DNA from: Amorphophallus konjac | Taxonomy: Eukaryota; Streptophyta; Magnoliopsida; Alismatales; Araceae | Direction of reading: 5' to 3' | Length of the DNA stretch: 64,000 nucleotides | Assembly (NCBI GenBank): GCA_022559845.1 | Contig: CM040126.1 | Location: forward strand, 127,262,886 to 127,326,885 | In this document: piece after piece, positions 11,207-20,990 of the stretch | Layout: each line of letters begins with the position of its first letter | Position numbering within the stretch: the stretch's first letter is position 1 | The notes under the pieces: generated by a model | What the model saw: the letters and a program-made list of their open reading frames with translations, nothing else | Told to the model about the DNA's origin: nothing | The model's database searches: none | Position numbers and translations under genes: made by a program

Positions 11207-14094
11207 CTAGCTCTCCCCTCGATCCTCCTGATCTCCCCCTCTACGCGAGCTCTCAGCCTCCTCCTGTCCTCCCCGGGAAGACCTAGGAGGAGCCATCGAT
11301 CCCCGAGAAGCTGAACCCCTGTCACCGCGTGCTTCCCTCTCAGCATCTTCCCTCCTCTGATGCTCAGAGGAGGTAACTAAATAATCAGTGCTCGAATAGG
11401 CTCGGGAGTATCCCTCGCGCTGAGCCCGCTCACGCCCCCGCCGATAGCGATCCTCCGCATCCTTCGCCCGCTGCTCGGCGATGCCTAATTTGGTACGCAG
11501 CTCCACCCTCTCTAGCTCCCGCTCCACTCTCTCTCTCTCTCCCATCTCTCTCTCTCTCCATCTCTCTCTCTCTGCCGCTCACTCCTCTCCACCCCGAGTA
11601 GGAGGCGTAACTCTGCCACATCTCGAGGAAGCTCCTCCGCATCGCGGCGCCTCAGCTCTGCTTCCGCTGTCCGCAGCTCCTGCTCCTGCATCCGAAATCT
11701 TGGTCAATAACTGATAATAAAAATTTTCAAGACTAAGATTAAAAGAACAGATTGCTTGCTCTCTCCTGTAGGGAGGCCTCAACTGCCTCCGCCCGAGCAA
11801 CTACACTAGCAAGCTGGCTCTCTAGATCGATGTGGTCGCAAACAGGCTGAGTGGAAGATGAAGCACCATGCGAGGATCGGACTGCCTCCAGCTCCTCGTG
11901 CTAAAAAAAAGAAAGCATTACCATTAATTGAATTTCAAATCCAAATCATTCTAAATTACAAGTGCTTACCAGCTCATCGACGGTATGCTGGAGGTCCTCA
12001 CGCTGCCGGATCGTGGAGTCGAGGAGTCCCTGTACCATGGCCAGTCTCCCCTCTATGTCGAACTGCAATAAACACATGTTGGTCACATATTGAATAATCA
12101 AGAACAAATGAATTTAAAGGCATACCTGTCCACGAGCGCTCTGATAAACTCGGCTGCCGTATGCCTGAGAGTACGCCTGGAGGTAGGCATCATCTGAATC
12201 CGCTCCCGCAGGGACTGCTCGGCCACTCCTCCTCCAATCTGCGTACTGCTCCCGGGCATGCTACCGCCAGTCATCTGTCCCCTGGAGGCCTCGGAAGCGT
12301 CATCTAGGTCGTGGATCCGTCGCCTGGGTCGGGAACTCTACCACCTCCTGATGGAGTCCTAGTGTCCTCATGATCAACCTATGGTATAGTGGCTCGACCA
12401 GGTTGAGGGCATGCAACCAGATCTCTCTCCCGAAGTATGGGATGGCCGCCTCCACCCAGGGCATCACCTCGGCGTCCCTTTGATAGGGAGTCCAGACCAC
12501 CTGCATAGTTCAATTTATCATTGCCCTGGATCTCATTCAGATAATATAATTCAATTTCAAAAATCAATTTTACCTCTATATGGGGCATCATATCTAACGT
12601 CTCCTGAATATGGGTGACCTGGTCCTTCAAAGATCGGTTGTCTCGTGTCGGGGTCTAACGTCTGGCCAGGGGCAGTAGATCTCCTCGATCCTCCCAAGCA
12701 CGCCTGAGGGTAGGAAGATACAAATAACTCCAAACCTAAAATGAAGCTCATGTGATCAATATAAGAGGCAAGTGCATAATTTAATCATTTGAGTTTAAGG
12801 TTTAGAGAGATACCTGAAGTAGAGGGTAGAACCCCCCGAGTGAAGACTGGAGTGAAGAAATGCCGAAGCTATCAAACAAATGGGCTAGGACTGCCGCACG
12901 CCAAGCATACCGTCCAACTCTGTCCAGATCCTCCAGTAGGGGTAGAAATCGGCAGCTCACTGCATCACCCTGAGTCGCTAGAAGTAGCTTTCCGATCAGC
13001 AGAATGAGAAACCTCCTCAGCTCCATGTCGGCATGTGTGCCAACCTCGGTCGCGAAACTCTCTCTGGCTCCAGCCTCTAGTCTCCTCTCATGAGCCGTCA
13101 AAGTCTCTCCCACCTCCCTCTGCGTATGGAACAAGCCGAGACTCTCCTGCAAAGCAATCCTCGACACTAGCGAGGTCCGGCCAGTCCCCTCGAGCTCCAA
13201 GCCTAGCAGTCTACGGCCATCTCCCGGTAGTCGGGGTAAGTGCAGCCCGTCACTGCCGATCCATGCACCCGCAGCCCGGTGATACGGGTGACATCCTCTA
13301 GAGTCGGGATCATATGACCCCAGGGGAAGAGGAAGGCCTTGCACCCCGTATCCCATCTTGCTTTCAGTGCCCTTCTTAATCCCACATCGACTCTCAGCAC
13401 CTCTATCTCCAGGAACTCCCCGAAGCCCATTCGGCGGAGGCGGGCCCGTTGAAACTCCGGTAGTGCGGAGTAGACGGCCCGAACCAATGTCCATGAAATC
13501 CGGGCACGAACTGCACCCTCTACACCCTGAACACAACATAAAAACAAGAAACATCAATTTGTGATCATCAAACAAAACAAAAAAACCAGAAAATAAGAAA
13601 GACTGGCATTCTGTTCTTTATCGCGCTATATCGTCATAGCGCGTTCTTAAAGAACGCGCTATGAAGATATAGCGCGTTCACCTTCCGCAGGTAGGGGGTG
13701 ACCCCTCATTCCCCAGATCTTTTCCATGGGCTTTCTGCCCTACACATCGGTCTAAAGGGGCATCTCCCCTTCCGTCTTCATCTCATTTGAAAAGAAAAAC
13801 AAGAAAAATCAAGAGAAAGAAAGATTAGGGCGATTTTCTTACCAATCGACGTTTTCGGGCCGCCACGCCACCAATGGGCTCCGCCGCTGTTTCCTCGGCC
13901 GCCGGGGCGCCTTCAACCTCTTCGGCATCGTCCGGGGGGATCTCCATTTCGTCCCCTTCAAGCCGGGCCGAGACGGTCGCCTCCGAATCGGCATTCTCTT
14001 CCACGGGAGGGGGCGTTCGTTGCTCCTCCACGCAAGATCGTTGACGGCCACGGGTGGCGCGCCATTTGGAGCGTCGAGGAGGATCCCCTTCCAT
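11207..14094 (-). pseudogene. Antisense plant mobile domain (PMD, aminotransferase-like) gene with seven exons
   Basis: Read on the - strand, with exons 14094-13843, 13526-12814, 12735-12574, 12500-12126, 12062-11970, 11900-11760 and 11685-11207. Each intron (63-316 bases) is phase 0 with an AG acceptor. Donors are GT except the last, which is GC. Every internal exon is a multiple of three except exon 2 (713 bases). Exon 1 is acidic and low-complexity. Exons 2-4 carry PMD features: WDTGCKAFLFPWG, TLEDVTRITGLRVHGSAVTG, a VWSYLYLPTL block and VEPLYHRLIMRTLGL. Exons 5-7 form a coiled-coil tail. Breaks: a one-base shift near 13205, TAG in exon 3, TGA near 12302 and TAG near 12250 in exon 4, and a shift in the GA microsatellite (about 11520-11575). 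PMD proteins are known from transposon-derived plant genes such as the MAIN family. Function here is unknown. Confidence 0.85.
13622..13679. repeat. Double hairpin module in intron 1 of the antisense PMD gene
   Basis: First stem CGCGCTAT/ATAGCGCG at 13622-13643. Second stem GAACGCGCTAT/ATAGCGCGTTC at 13652-13679, the longest in the window for this motif (11 bp, 6-base loop). Confidence 0.88.
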
Positions 14095-14216
14095 TGGATT
14101 TGGGCAATGAGGGTTTGGGTTGGTGAGAGGGCGAGAGAGGGAGTCGAGAGAGGGAAGTATGGGTTTGAATAAGAGAAAAAAGGGGGGACGGTTTTTGAAA
14201 ACCTGCGTGTGATTAA

Positions 14217-14267
14217 CGCGCTATACTTTCATAGCGCGACATTAACGCGCTATGGATATATAGCGCG
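14217..14267. repeat. Double hairpin module upstream of the antisense PMD gene
   Basis: Two 8-bp stems CGCGCTAT/ATAGCGCG at 14217-14238 and 14246-14267, about 120-170 bases upstream of the antisense ATG. It is a candidate for the promoter or 5' UTR of that gene. Confidence 0.85.
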
Positions 14268-14271
14268 ATAA

Positions 14272-15378
14272 CCAAAGTAAAAAGAGAAATGAAAATAGAA
14301 GGGGGGAGGGAGAGAAAAGGAAGTGCCATGAGAATATATGTTGAGAGTGAATGAGAAACTTGTGTTCTTTTGCTTATGCGTGCCTGAATTTGCTTGAATT
14401 TGCTTAGCATTGAATTCGCAGGAAAGCAAAAGAAAGATGATGATACGCCATCAGGTAAGTATTTCTTTATCCATTCCTTTTATTGCATTACTATATGATA
14501 CTTACATTATTATATTATCTCAAGGACCGGCTGGTTCTCCGTATGTTTCGGGATTTGAGTTCCCCTCTACCAAAAACAGTGATGATCTAGAAACATGCAT
14601 TTAATCGTCGGATAGGCCGTTAGGTCAGACAAATTTGGGGACGATGGACTTCATCTCGTACGTCGTGGTTGCAGATAACTCTTGACCCAAGTCTGTTTGA
14701 TTTAATAATATTATCCTTGAGTATCTTATATTTTATTTTTTTCTCTTGGCATTTGTTTTAATGATTTCTTTTATTTTAGCCCTGCACGCATCATGCCTTT
14801 TGCATTCATAAATGCCCAACTCTTCTTCCTAATTAAGGATCAATAATGCTTATGTTCTTGAACAAAGAAATTCAATTCCATTCTGAATTTGAAAGATTAC
14901 TCCTAGTTGGACACTGGATCTCGCTGGTCGATGTGACCCTTGCCTAGAATTTGCTTATCCCCTTTCAATCCAATTCAACTTATCCTCCTTCTTTTGATCC
15001 ACTCATTAGCTGTGAACCGCACGATGGCGTCGATGGATCCGCCGGGCTCGCGTCTATTCCACTAATTGAGTGAAATCCGTAGTTGCTATGTGCCGCGGAT
15101 GCCTCTTTTGTGCAAGAGGTTGATCAGCTCCCTTTTCTTTGTTCCGCGCCTATCGTTCTAGGCAGGAGTTGCTGATGCTAGCTCGATCTTGTGGTTAGCA
15201 CAGAGTTTTTTGGATTATTCCTATCATTTGTCGGTTGTGATGGGTGTCTCTTTTTCCTTGATATCCACTTATCAGTCCGCTCCACTGCATTTCCACTTCA
15301 TCTCCCCGTCCCTACCACTCTGTGTCATCTCCGTTTTACCTCCGTTTTACCTCCATCTCGCTCCCCTGCAAAGCGGAT
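14272..15378 (+). other. Internal 3' region of the Tat-like element, no gene seen
   Basis: No ORF with a recognisable product on either strand. Short frames at 14410-14604 and 15189-15469 have no known motif. The stretch is AT-rich up to about 15000 and leads to the polypurine tract. Confidence 0.5.
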
Positions 15379-15394
15379 ATCAAGGAGGGGCATC
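15379..15394 (+). other. Polypurine tract of the Tat-like element
   Basis: ATCAAGGAGGGGCATC directly precedes the TG of the 3' LTR, the expected place for the plus-strand primer. Confidence 0.75.
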
Positions 15395-16801
15395 TGTAGA
15401 CACCCAATTTTGGCTGATAAATTGGGCATTTTCTTTGTTCTCCTAGTTAATGCCCCAATTGATCCTTAGTTGGTTGATTTTCTGGGATGTCTCTCTATTC
15501 TTGGCCCAATATTTCAATTTCATACCTTGGATCTCGTCTCGAGTTTGGCATCCCCGCGCTATCCGCTCTTATCGCTTTCTTGTTCATAGCGCATTGTGGA
15601 TCTAATTGAAGTTATCATTTGAACAATTGTTATTTTCTTGACATCTGATCATTATAGCATCCACTTTGGATGTTATTCTCGCTCAACATTTTGATTAAGT
15701 GGCTGCCCAAAGGATTTTTCTCATTTTTCTAAATCATTTGATGGGCCTTTAATTATCGCGCTATATCGTCATAGCGCGTTCTTCATGAACGCGCTATACG
15801 CTTGTAGCACGTTCTCAGTCAGAAACCCAGTCCGACCCAGACTCCCCTCTTTCATCTCAGAGTCCTTATTTGGTAAGTTTCCAATCATATTCCTTCCAAA
15901 GGAAGGTTCCAAACCCTAATAGGAGTCTTTCCCCCTCATTAATCGGCAGGATTACCTCAATTTGAGCCGCCAAACCTTTGGATTGAATTGAACTCCGACC
16001 TAGGGTTGCTTCTCGATCTTTTTCCTATAAATTGCACCCTTTGGCCGTCGTTTCAGGGGGATGCAACTCGAGATCTTGACGAGGGGGAGGCTGCGTTTCG
16101 TTCCAAATCAACAACTCCTCGCTCCTCACACATCCAAGGGAGTATTTAGCGGCATATTGTGTTCTTCCTAGTTCTTAGTTTTTCTCCCCAATTCGTTCAT
16201 CCCAATCTTTGCATAGCATTGCATATCGATCTTAAAACACTCTTTTACAAAACACATGCATACACGCACACCACACCTATCTTTTGGCCCTTCCATAGGG
16301 GTTTAAAAACCACCAAACCCCCAGGTAATCGAGCCCCCCGTTTGCATGCTTTTGATTAAGAATAGGGGTAGATTCTACTAAAATCTCATTCTAATGGGCC
16401 TTTTATTTGTTGTTTATGATTGTTTGCAGGCACTAGAAGACTAATACATGGAGCCCTTGCACCTTGGCCGGCCTTGGAGTAAGGAAGGAACGAATCCAAA
16501 TAACCCCGCTTCCTGTCTGATATCGCGCTATAGGTTCCTGGCGCGATCTGAAGAACGCACTAGGACAATACAGCGCGTTAATCTCCAGGCCTACGGTTGG
16601 CCATCTTGAATTTCTGAGGTATGTAACGTGCCCTATCTTGATCTTTATATTATTTGGCATGTTGTAGGCCTCAGTGGCGATCACGGATTTTGATTATTAC
16701 ATGTAACCCCCCTTTTATCATCAATTGTAGTTCTATATCTTGTCAAGTCATCTTTTATGCAAATCATTTAATTTGGGGGCGTTCTAATTTTATAATTCAC
16801 A
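15395..16801 (+). repeat. 3' LTR of the Tat-like element
   Basis: Starts TGTAGACACCC and ends ATTCACA, followed by the right GATGT duplication (16802-16806). It carries a TATA box at 16026-16032 and the module copies at 15554-15593, 15757-15813 and 16523-16580. The last of these is decayed: one arm reads AACGCACTA against CAGCGCGTT. Confidence 0.93.
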
Positions 16802-17558
16802 GATGTGTTTCCCGAGGAGCTTCCGGACATGCTACTACCCATGCGCGATGTGCAACATGCCATCGACTTTGTGCCCGGAGCTACCTTACCCAACCTCCCA
16901 CACTACCGCCTCAACCCCACCGAGCATGCCGAGCTCAGGAGGCAAATTAAGGAACTCATCAGGAAGGGCTTCCTCCGAATTAGCAAAAGCCCTTGTGCCG
17001 TCCCGGCTCTTCTTACACCCAAAAAGGACGGAACTTGGCGCACGTGTGTGGATAGCCGAGCCATCAATAAAATAACGGTCAAGTATAGGTTCCCCATCCC
17101 TTGGTTAGATGATATGCTAGCTGGAGCCACCATCTTCTCCAAAATTGACCTCAAGAGTGGCTACCATCAAGTTCGCATTAGGCCCGGGGACGAGTGGAAA
17201 ACCACCTTTAAGACTAAGGACGGTCTCTATGAATGGCTTGTCATGCCTTTTGGCCTTTCTAATGCGCCAAGCACCTTCATGCGCCTCATGACCGAGGTCC
17301 TCCGGCCCTTCATTGGCATCTTTCTAGTCGTCTACTTTGACGACATCCTCATATATAGCCAATCTAAGGAAGCCCACCTCGATCACCTCAAACAAGTGTG
17401 CACCATTCTTAGGAAGGAGAGTCTCTTTGCTAACCCTGGGAAGTGTCATTTCTTAACCAATCAACTAGCATTTGTAGGATTTATTGTCTCATCTCAAGGG
17501 GTATCCATGGACCCCGAAAAGGTCCAAGCTATTCTTGAGTGGCCCGAACCCAAGACCC
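16802..17558 (+). pseudogene. Chromovirus reverse transcriptase (N-terminal and palm region), cut by insertion
   Basis: The chromovirus frame resumes at 16802. Motifs in order: [102 protein letters not shown], and the catalytic YFDD box at 17332-17343 followed by ILIYSQ. It ends at WPEPKT where the Sirevirus-like array enters (17559). Removing the array and one GACCC joins PKT to LHEARSFHGLATFYRRF at 56270. This piece is open with no internal stop, but it is physically separated from RNase H. An ORF caller would extend it to 17644 with residues that belong to the inserted LTR. Confidence 0.95.
17554..17558. repeat. Target site duplication GACCC, left copy
   Basis: Matched by GACCC at 56265-56269 at the far end of the 38.7 kb minus-strand array, so the whole array behaves as one insertion. 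Confidence 0.93.
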
Positions 17559-17793
17559 TGTTAGGGTGCAAGCCCTGGATACAAAGGGGGGTGAATGTAT
17601 CCTGCTCGAAATATCACCCAATTAAAATTAAACTCAAAAGCTAAACACAAATCCAGAATAAAAACTAACTCAATTGAACATATGAAGAGACACTTGGAGC
17701 GCTCCTAATCAATCATCTAGCGGAAGCAAACACACAGACAAACCACTGCTCAAGAGATTTTTAGGTGGTTCGGTCCAAAGACCTACGTCCACC

Positions 17794-18197
17794 CCTCACT
17801 CCCAACCGGAGTGAGGCTTCCACTAGCACAGGCTAGAAAACTGCAGACTCTGTCTGCGAACAAGATGCTGCCACATAGCTTGACCAGGGGAACAGCCTCC
17901 CCTCTTCCTCCCAACCGGAGGGACACCCCAAGTGACTCCCAGCCACTTGGAAACCAGAGACGCACAGTCTCTCTTCCTCCAGACCAGGAGGGAACCTACC
18001 AGTGACGCCCCGTCAGCAGCAAACCAGAGGTCGAAGACCTCTGTTCCTCCAGACCTGGAGGGACCCCTGGACTTGCAACCCACAAGCCCAGAACCAGAGA
18101 CGAATCTCCCTTCCTCCAAACCAGGAGGGAACCTACAAGTAGCACCTAGCTACTTGCAACCGGAGATAGCAATCTCCCTTCTCCTGAACCAACAGGA
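17794..18197 (-). repeat. Hairpin chain in LTR 1
   Basis: About 18 consecutive short inverted repeats in 404 bases. On the + strand these include CCTCACTCC/GGAGTGAGG (17794-17816), GCAGAC/GTCTGC (17843-17857), AGGGGA/TCCCCT, CCTCC/GGAGG, CCAAGTG/CACTTGG, AGAGAC/GTCTCT, AGAGGTC/GACCTCT, CAAGTAGC/GCTACTTG and GGAGAT/ATCTCC. Loops are mostly 3-7 bases. It lies downstream of the TATA box in the element's direction, so it would be in the RNA leader. Confidence 0.85.
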
Positions 18198-18617
18198 GGG
18201 ACCCCGACCTCTCTATAGAGTATCGAAAAGATAAGATATCAAATGAAAAAGAAAACAAAAAATAGAGTCACAGCGACTGAAAGCTGTAAATGAAATACAA
18301 GGAATGTGGCTCTCGTAGGAGCTGACTGGATTGGATCTGATCGAAAGTCCAGTAGGCAGATCTTCAACTGAAGCTTCTTTCTTTTTCTTCACGATCCCTC
18401 TCTCTTTCTCTTTTTCTTCTTCTTCTGGATCTCTCGATCTCTCTTCTGCTCTCTGGCTCACTCTTCTTCTTTCTTCATCAGCTGCTCTCACTCTCTTTCT
18501 TTCTCTTTTTCTTCTTCTTCTCTGTCCTCTATATCGTGGACGCACTCACTGCTCTTCTGCTTTTCTCGATGGCTCACTGCTCATCGATCTCTCTTCTGCT
18601 CTCTGGAGGAAGCTCCA

Positions 18618-18625
18618 TTTTTATA
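18618..18625 (-). promoter_or_regulatory. TATA box of LTR 1
   Basis: TATAAAAA on the - strand, in the same place in all four LTRs (26804-26811, 35003-35010, 53908-53915). A CT-rich track in + orientation (GA-rich in the RNA) lies just downstream. Confidence 0.65.
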
Positions 18626-18781
18626 CCAGCAGCAGGCAGCTAGGGCGTGAGCTCTCGATGATTCCCGCCCAGAAGGTTCAATCCACGTGTCAGCATCTCA
18701 GCCTCTAGGATCACGTGCCAGTCTTAATAACCTCATCCATTAATCCTGTCAGATAATCAGTCGAAGATAATATTAGAAGGG

Positions 18782-20710
18782 TGTACAGAGTTGCTGCTTA
18801 AAGTGCGTTGCAAGAACAGGCCATAGCAATGTATAGACTTAAGCGTTTCTGTGCATGACAGAACCAATGTACAGACTTGCTTTCTGAACGATGCACAAAA
18901 GTAGTGTATGGACTTAATAGCACATGCTGCAGTATGCATATGGTGAAGTGTGTACATTGACGATGAATGCTCAGCTAAGCCAAACCTAGTGTGTAGACTC
19001 AGCCAAGCCAAACGAATGTGTAGGCTTTGCGTAACAATGTACAGACTTGCTCATATGATGCATGAACACAACAGTAGAATGTGCAGACTTGAAGGACTTT
19101 CAGCTTGTGCAAAGAATGGCGTTGTATAGACTTAGACAAGCACACAATGGAACAATGTATAGACTTGGCCCAACAAACAATGTATGGACTTGCGTGAATT
19201 GAAGCCAATGTACAGACTTGTCGAATGGCTCAGCAATGTATAGACTTGGCGAACCACGGTCCAATGTATAGACTTGAAGCCTTAAGAATGAGTGTTTAGA
19301 CTTTGAAGCAAATGCCAGGTAAACGATGTGTAGACTTGGCCAGAAAACGTAGGGAAAGGTATGAGTATATAGACTTGGCCAAACGTAGGAAAAAGTGAAG
19401 AGTGTATAGACTATGCTTCACTTCGAGCAGCCACAGTGATGTATAGACTTAGCCTTTGAGATGTGGCTGTACAGACTTGGAGAGTTGAAGCCAATGTAAA
19501 GACTTGATGATATCAAACCGATGTACAGACTTGCAGATGCGAAGCCAATGTACAGACTTTATGATATGAAGCCAATGTACAGACATGCTGTAGCTTCAGG
19601 TGACGACACCAGTGTATAGACTTGCTGAGGGAGAGAGTGTACAGACTTGAAGCAAAGCAAGGCAATCGAGTCTGTAGACTTGATGGTTGAGAGACGATGG
19701 CCAGGACAAGGCACAAACGGATGTATAGACTTTGGACTTGAACGCCTAAGCAGGCTGTACAGACTTGAAGAGTAAGTCAGTGTATAGACTTCAAAAGCTT
19801 GAAGGCCCAATGTACAGACTTTGAAAAGTCTGAACCAATGTACAGACTTGATTAAGACAAGGCAGTTGAGTGTATGGACTTTGGCAAGCAAACGGTTGTA
19901 CAGACTTTGACACAACAGCGATGTACAGACTTCCAATGAAAGCTACCGCTGTACAGACTTACTCAATCAAACCGATGTATAGACTTTGAAGGATTTGAAC
20001 GGGAGAATGTGTAGACTTTAAGAACCGAAGCTCACGTTGTATAGACTTTGTTACCCAAACGATCAATGTATGGACTTGAACTTCTGGAAGCGAATGAATA
20101 GACTTTGCCACAGTCTAATGTATAGACTTCCGGTGTGAATGAAATGTTGTACATACTTGCTCAAACAGTCCGATGTATGGACTTGGAATTCCAACAGAAG
20201 GATGTATGTACTTTGATAAGAGAATGGTTGTACAGACTTCAACACAGCTGCGATGTACAGACTTTGACAAAGCAGCGATGTACAGACTTTAAGTGAAAGT
20301 TCGATGTACAGACTTTAGCTGAATACCACTGTATAGGCTTCGAATATGAATGAACAGTCAATATATAGACTTCACTTGAGTGCATTGGCTGTACATACTT
20401 TGAGCAATGCAAAGGCAATCGGATGTATAGACTTGGAGAAAGGCAACTGAACACTGTACACACTTCCAACGTACAGACTTCATATGAACAGTCCAATGTG
20501 CATACTTCCCTTCGACTTGATGAACATTATGCAATGTATGGACTTTGATGAAGGGCCCAATGCATGGACTTTGCCTGAAATGTAGGAACCTGGGCGCTGT
20601 ACAGACTTGAGTTTTCAACAGACCGATGTACACACTTGGAAGGCTTTGAAGGCAATGTACAGACTCTACCAATATGCAGACTTTGCCTAAAATGCAGTGT
20701 GTAGACTTGA
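18782..20710 (-). repeat. Spaced array of about 60 TGTAYAGACTT motifs in U3 of LTR 1
   Basis: I count about 63 copies by eye of the + strand consensus TGTAYAGACTT, often preceded by AA, at an average spacing near 31 bases with unlike spacers. Long minus-strand frames through it (peptides such as KSIHW and VCTL) are by-products of the motif and not genes. It lies upstream of the TATA box, so it is a promoter-proximal array. Confidence 0.9.
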
Positions 20711-20976
20711 GGGGTCGACCCATCTGGAAGGGGGGTCGACCCATTGAACAGACTGACATCAAGTATCCAGATAACAAGCAATCCAGATAACAATCAATTA
20801 TGAAATGCATCAGCAATAATGAAATGCACCAAAGCACACACCACATAGCCATATTTAAATGCAGCAATAATTCAGATAAGATTTTCAATGAAACATTCAT
20901 ATGCACCACAAATAGAACTGTATGCATTCAGATGACTTATAGTGTTTGCTATCATCAAAATCACAGGGACACAACA

Positions 20977-20990
20977 ATCTCCCCCTTTTT
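20977..20990 (-). other. Polypurine tract, unit 1
   Basis: AAAAAGGGGGAGAT on the - strand, immediately before the LTR start TGTTGTGTCCC. Equivalent tracts are at 29163-29176 and 37361-37374. Confidence 0.82.

Larger units (their letters stand above)
4198..16801 (+). mobile_element. Non-autonomous Tat/Ogre-like Ty3/Gypsy element without pol
   Basis: Bounded by LTRs of 1410 and 1407 bases that start TGTTGACACC or TGTAGACACC and end ATTCACA, and flanked by GATGT. The TGTAGACACC start, the primer site beginning TGGCGA and the AAGGAGGGG tract before the 3' LTR resemble Tat-lineage elements (family knowledge, not a search). The internal 9.8 kb holds no protease, reverse transcriptase, RNase H or integrase in any frame. 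It has a long proline-rich ORF on the + strand and a multi-exon plant mobile domain gene on the - strand. It must have been mobilised by enzymes from another element. It is peppered with paired CGCGCTAT/ATAGCGCG hairpins. Confidence 0.9.
17559..20976 (-). repeat. LTR 1 of the array (3' LTR of unit 1)
   Basis: 3418 bases, TG...CA on both strands. Read on the - strand it holds U3 with a spaced-motif array (20710-18782), a TATA box (18625-18618) and a chain of hairpins (18197-17794) before its end. It differs from LTR 2 and 3 at many sites they share, for example GACTCTGTCTGCG here against GACTCAATCTGCG there. Confidence 0.92.

Noticed and set aside
11207..14094. PMD gene as a normal host gene
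   Set aside because: It lies wholly between the LTRs and target duplications of the Tat-like element and carries several stops and frameshifts, so it is element cargo.
18782..20710. CRISPR-like array of short repeats and unique spacers
   Set aside because: The repeats are only about 11 bases and degenerate, spacing is uneven, the context is plant LTR U3, and no cas gene is present.
18757..20927. Long minus-strand open frames in the LTRs with recurring peptides such as KSIHW and VCTL (also at 26943-28979, 35142-37177 and 54288-56215)
   Set aside because: They are produced by translating the spaced TGTAYAGACTT motif. They occur in all frames, break at different places in each LTR and lack any domain.
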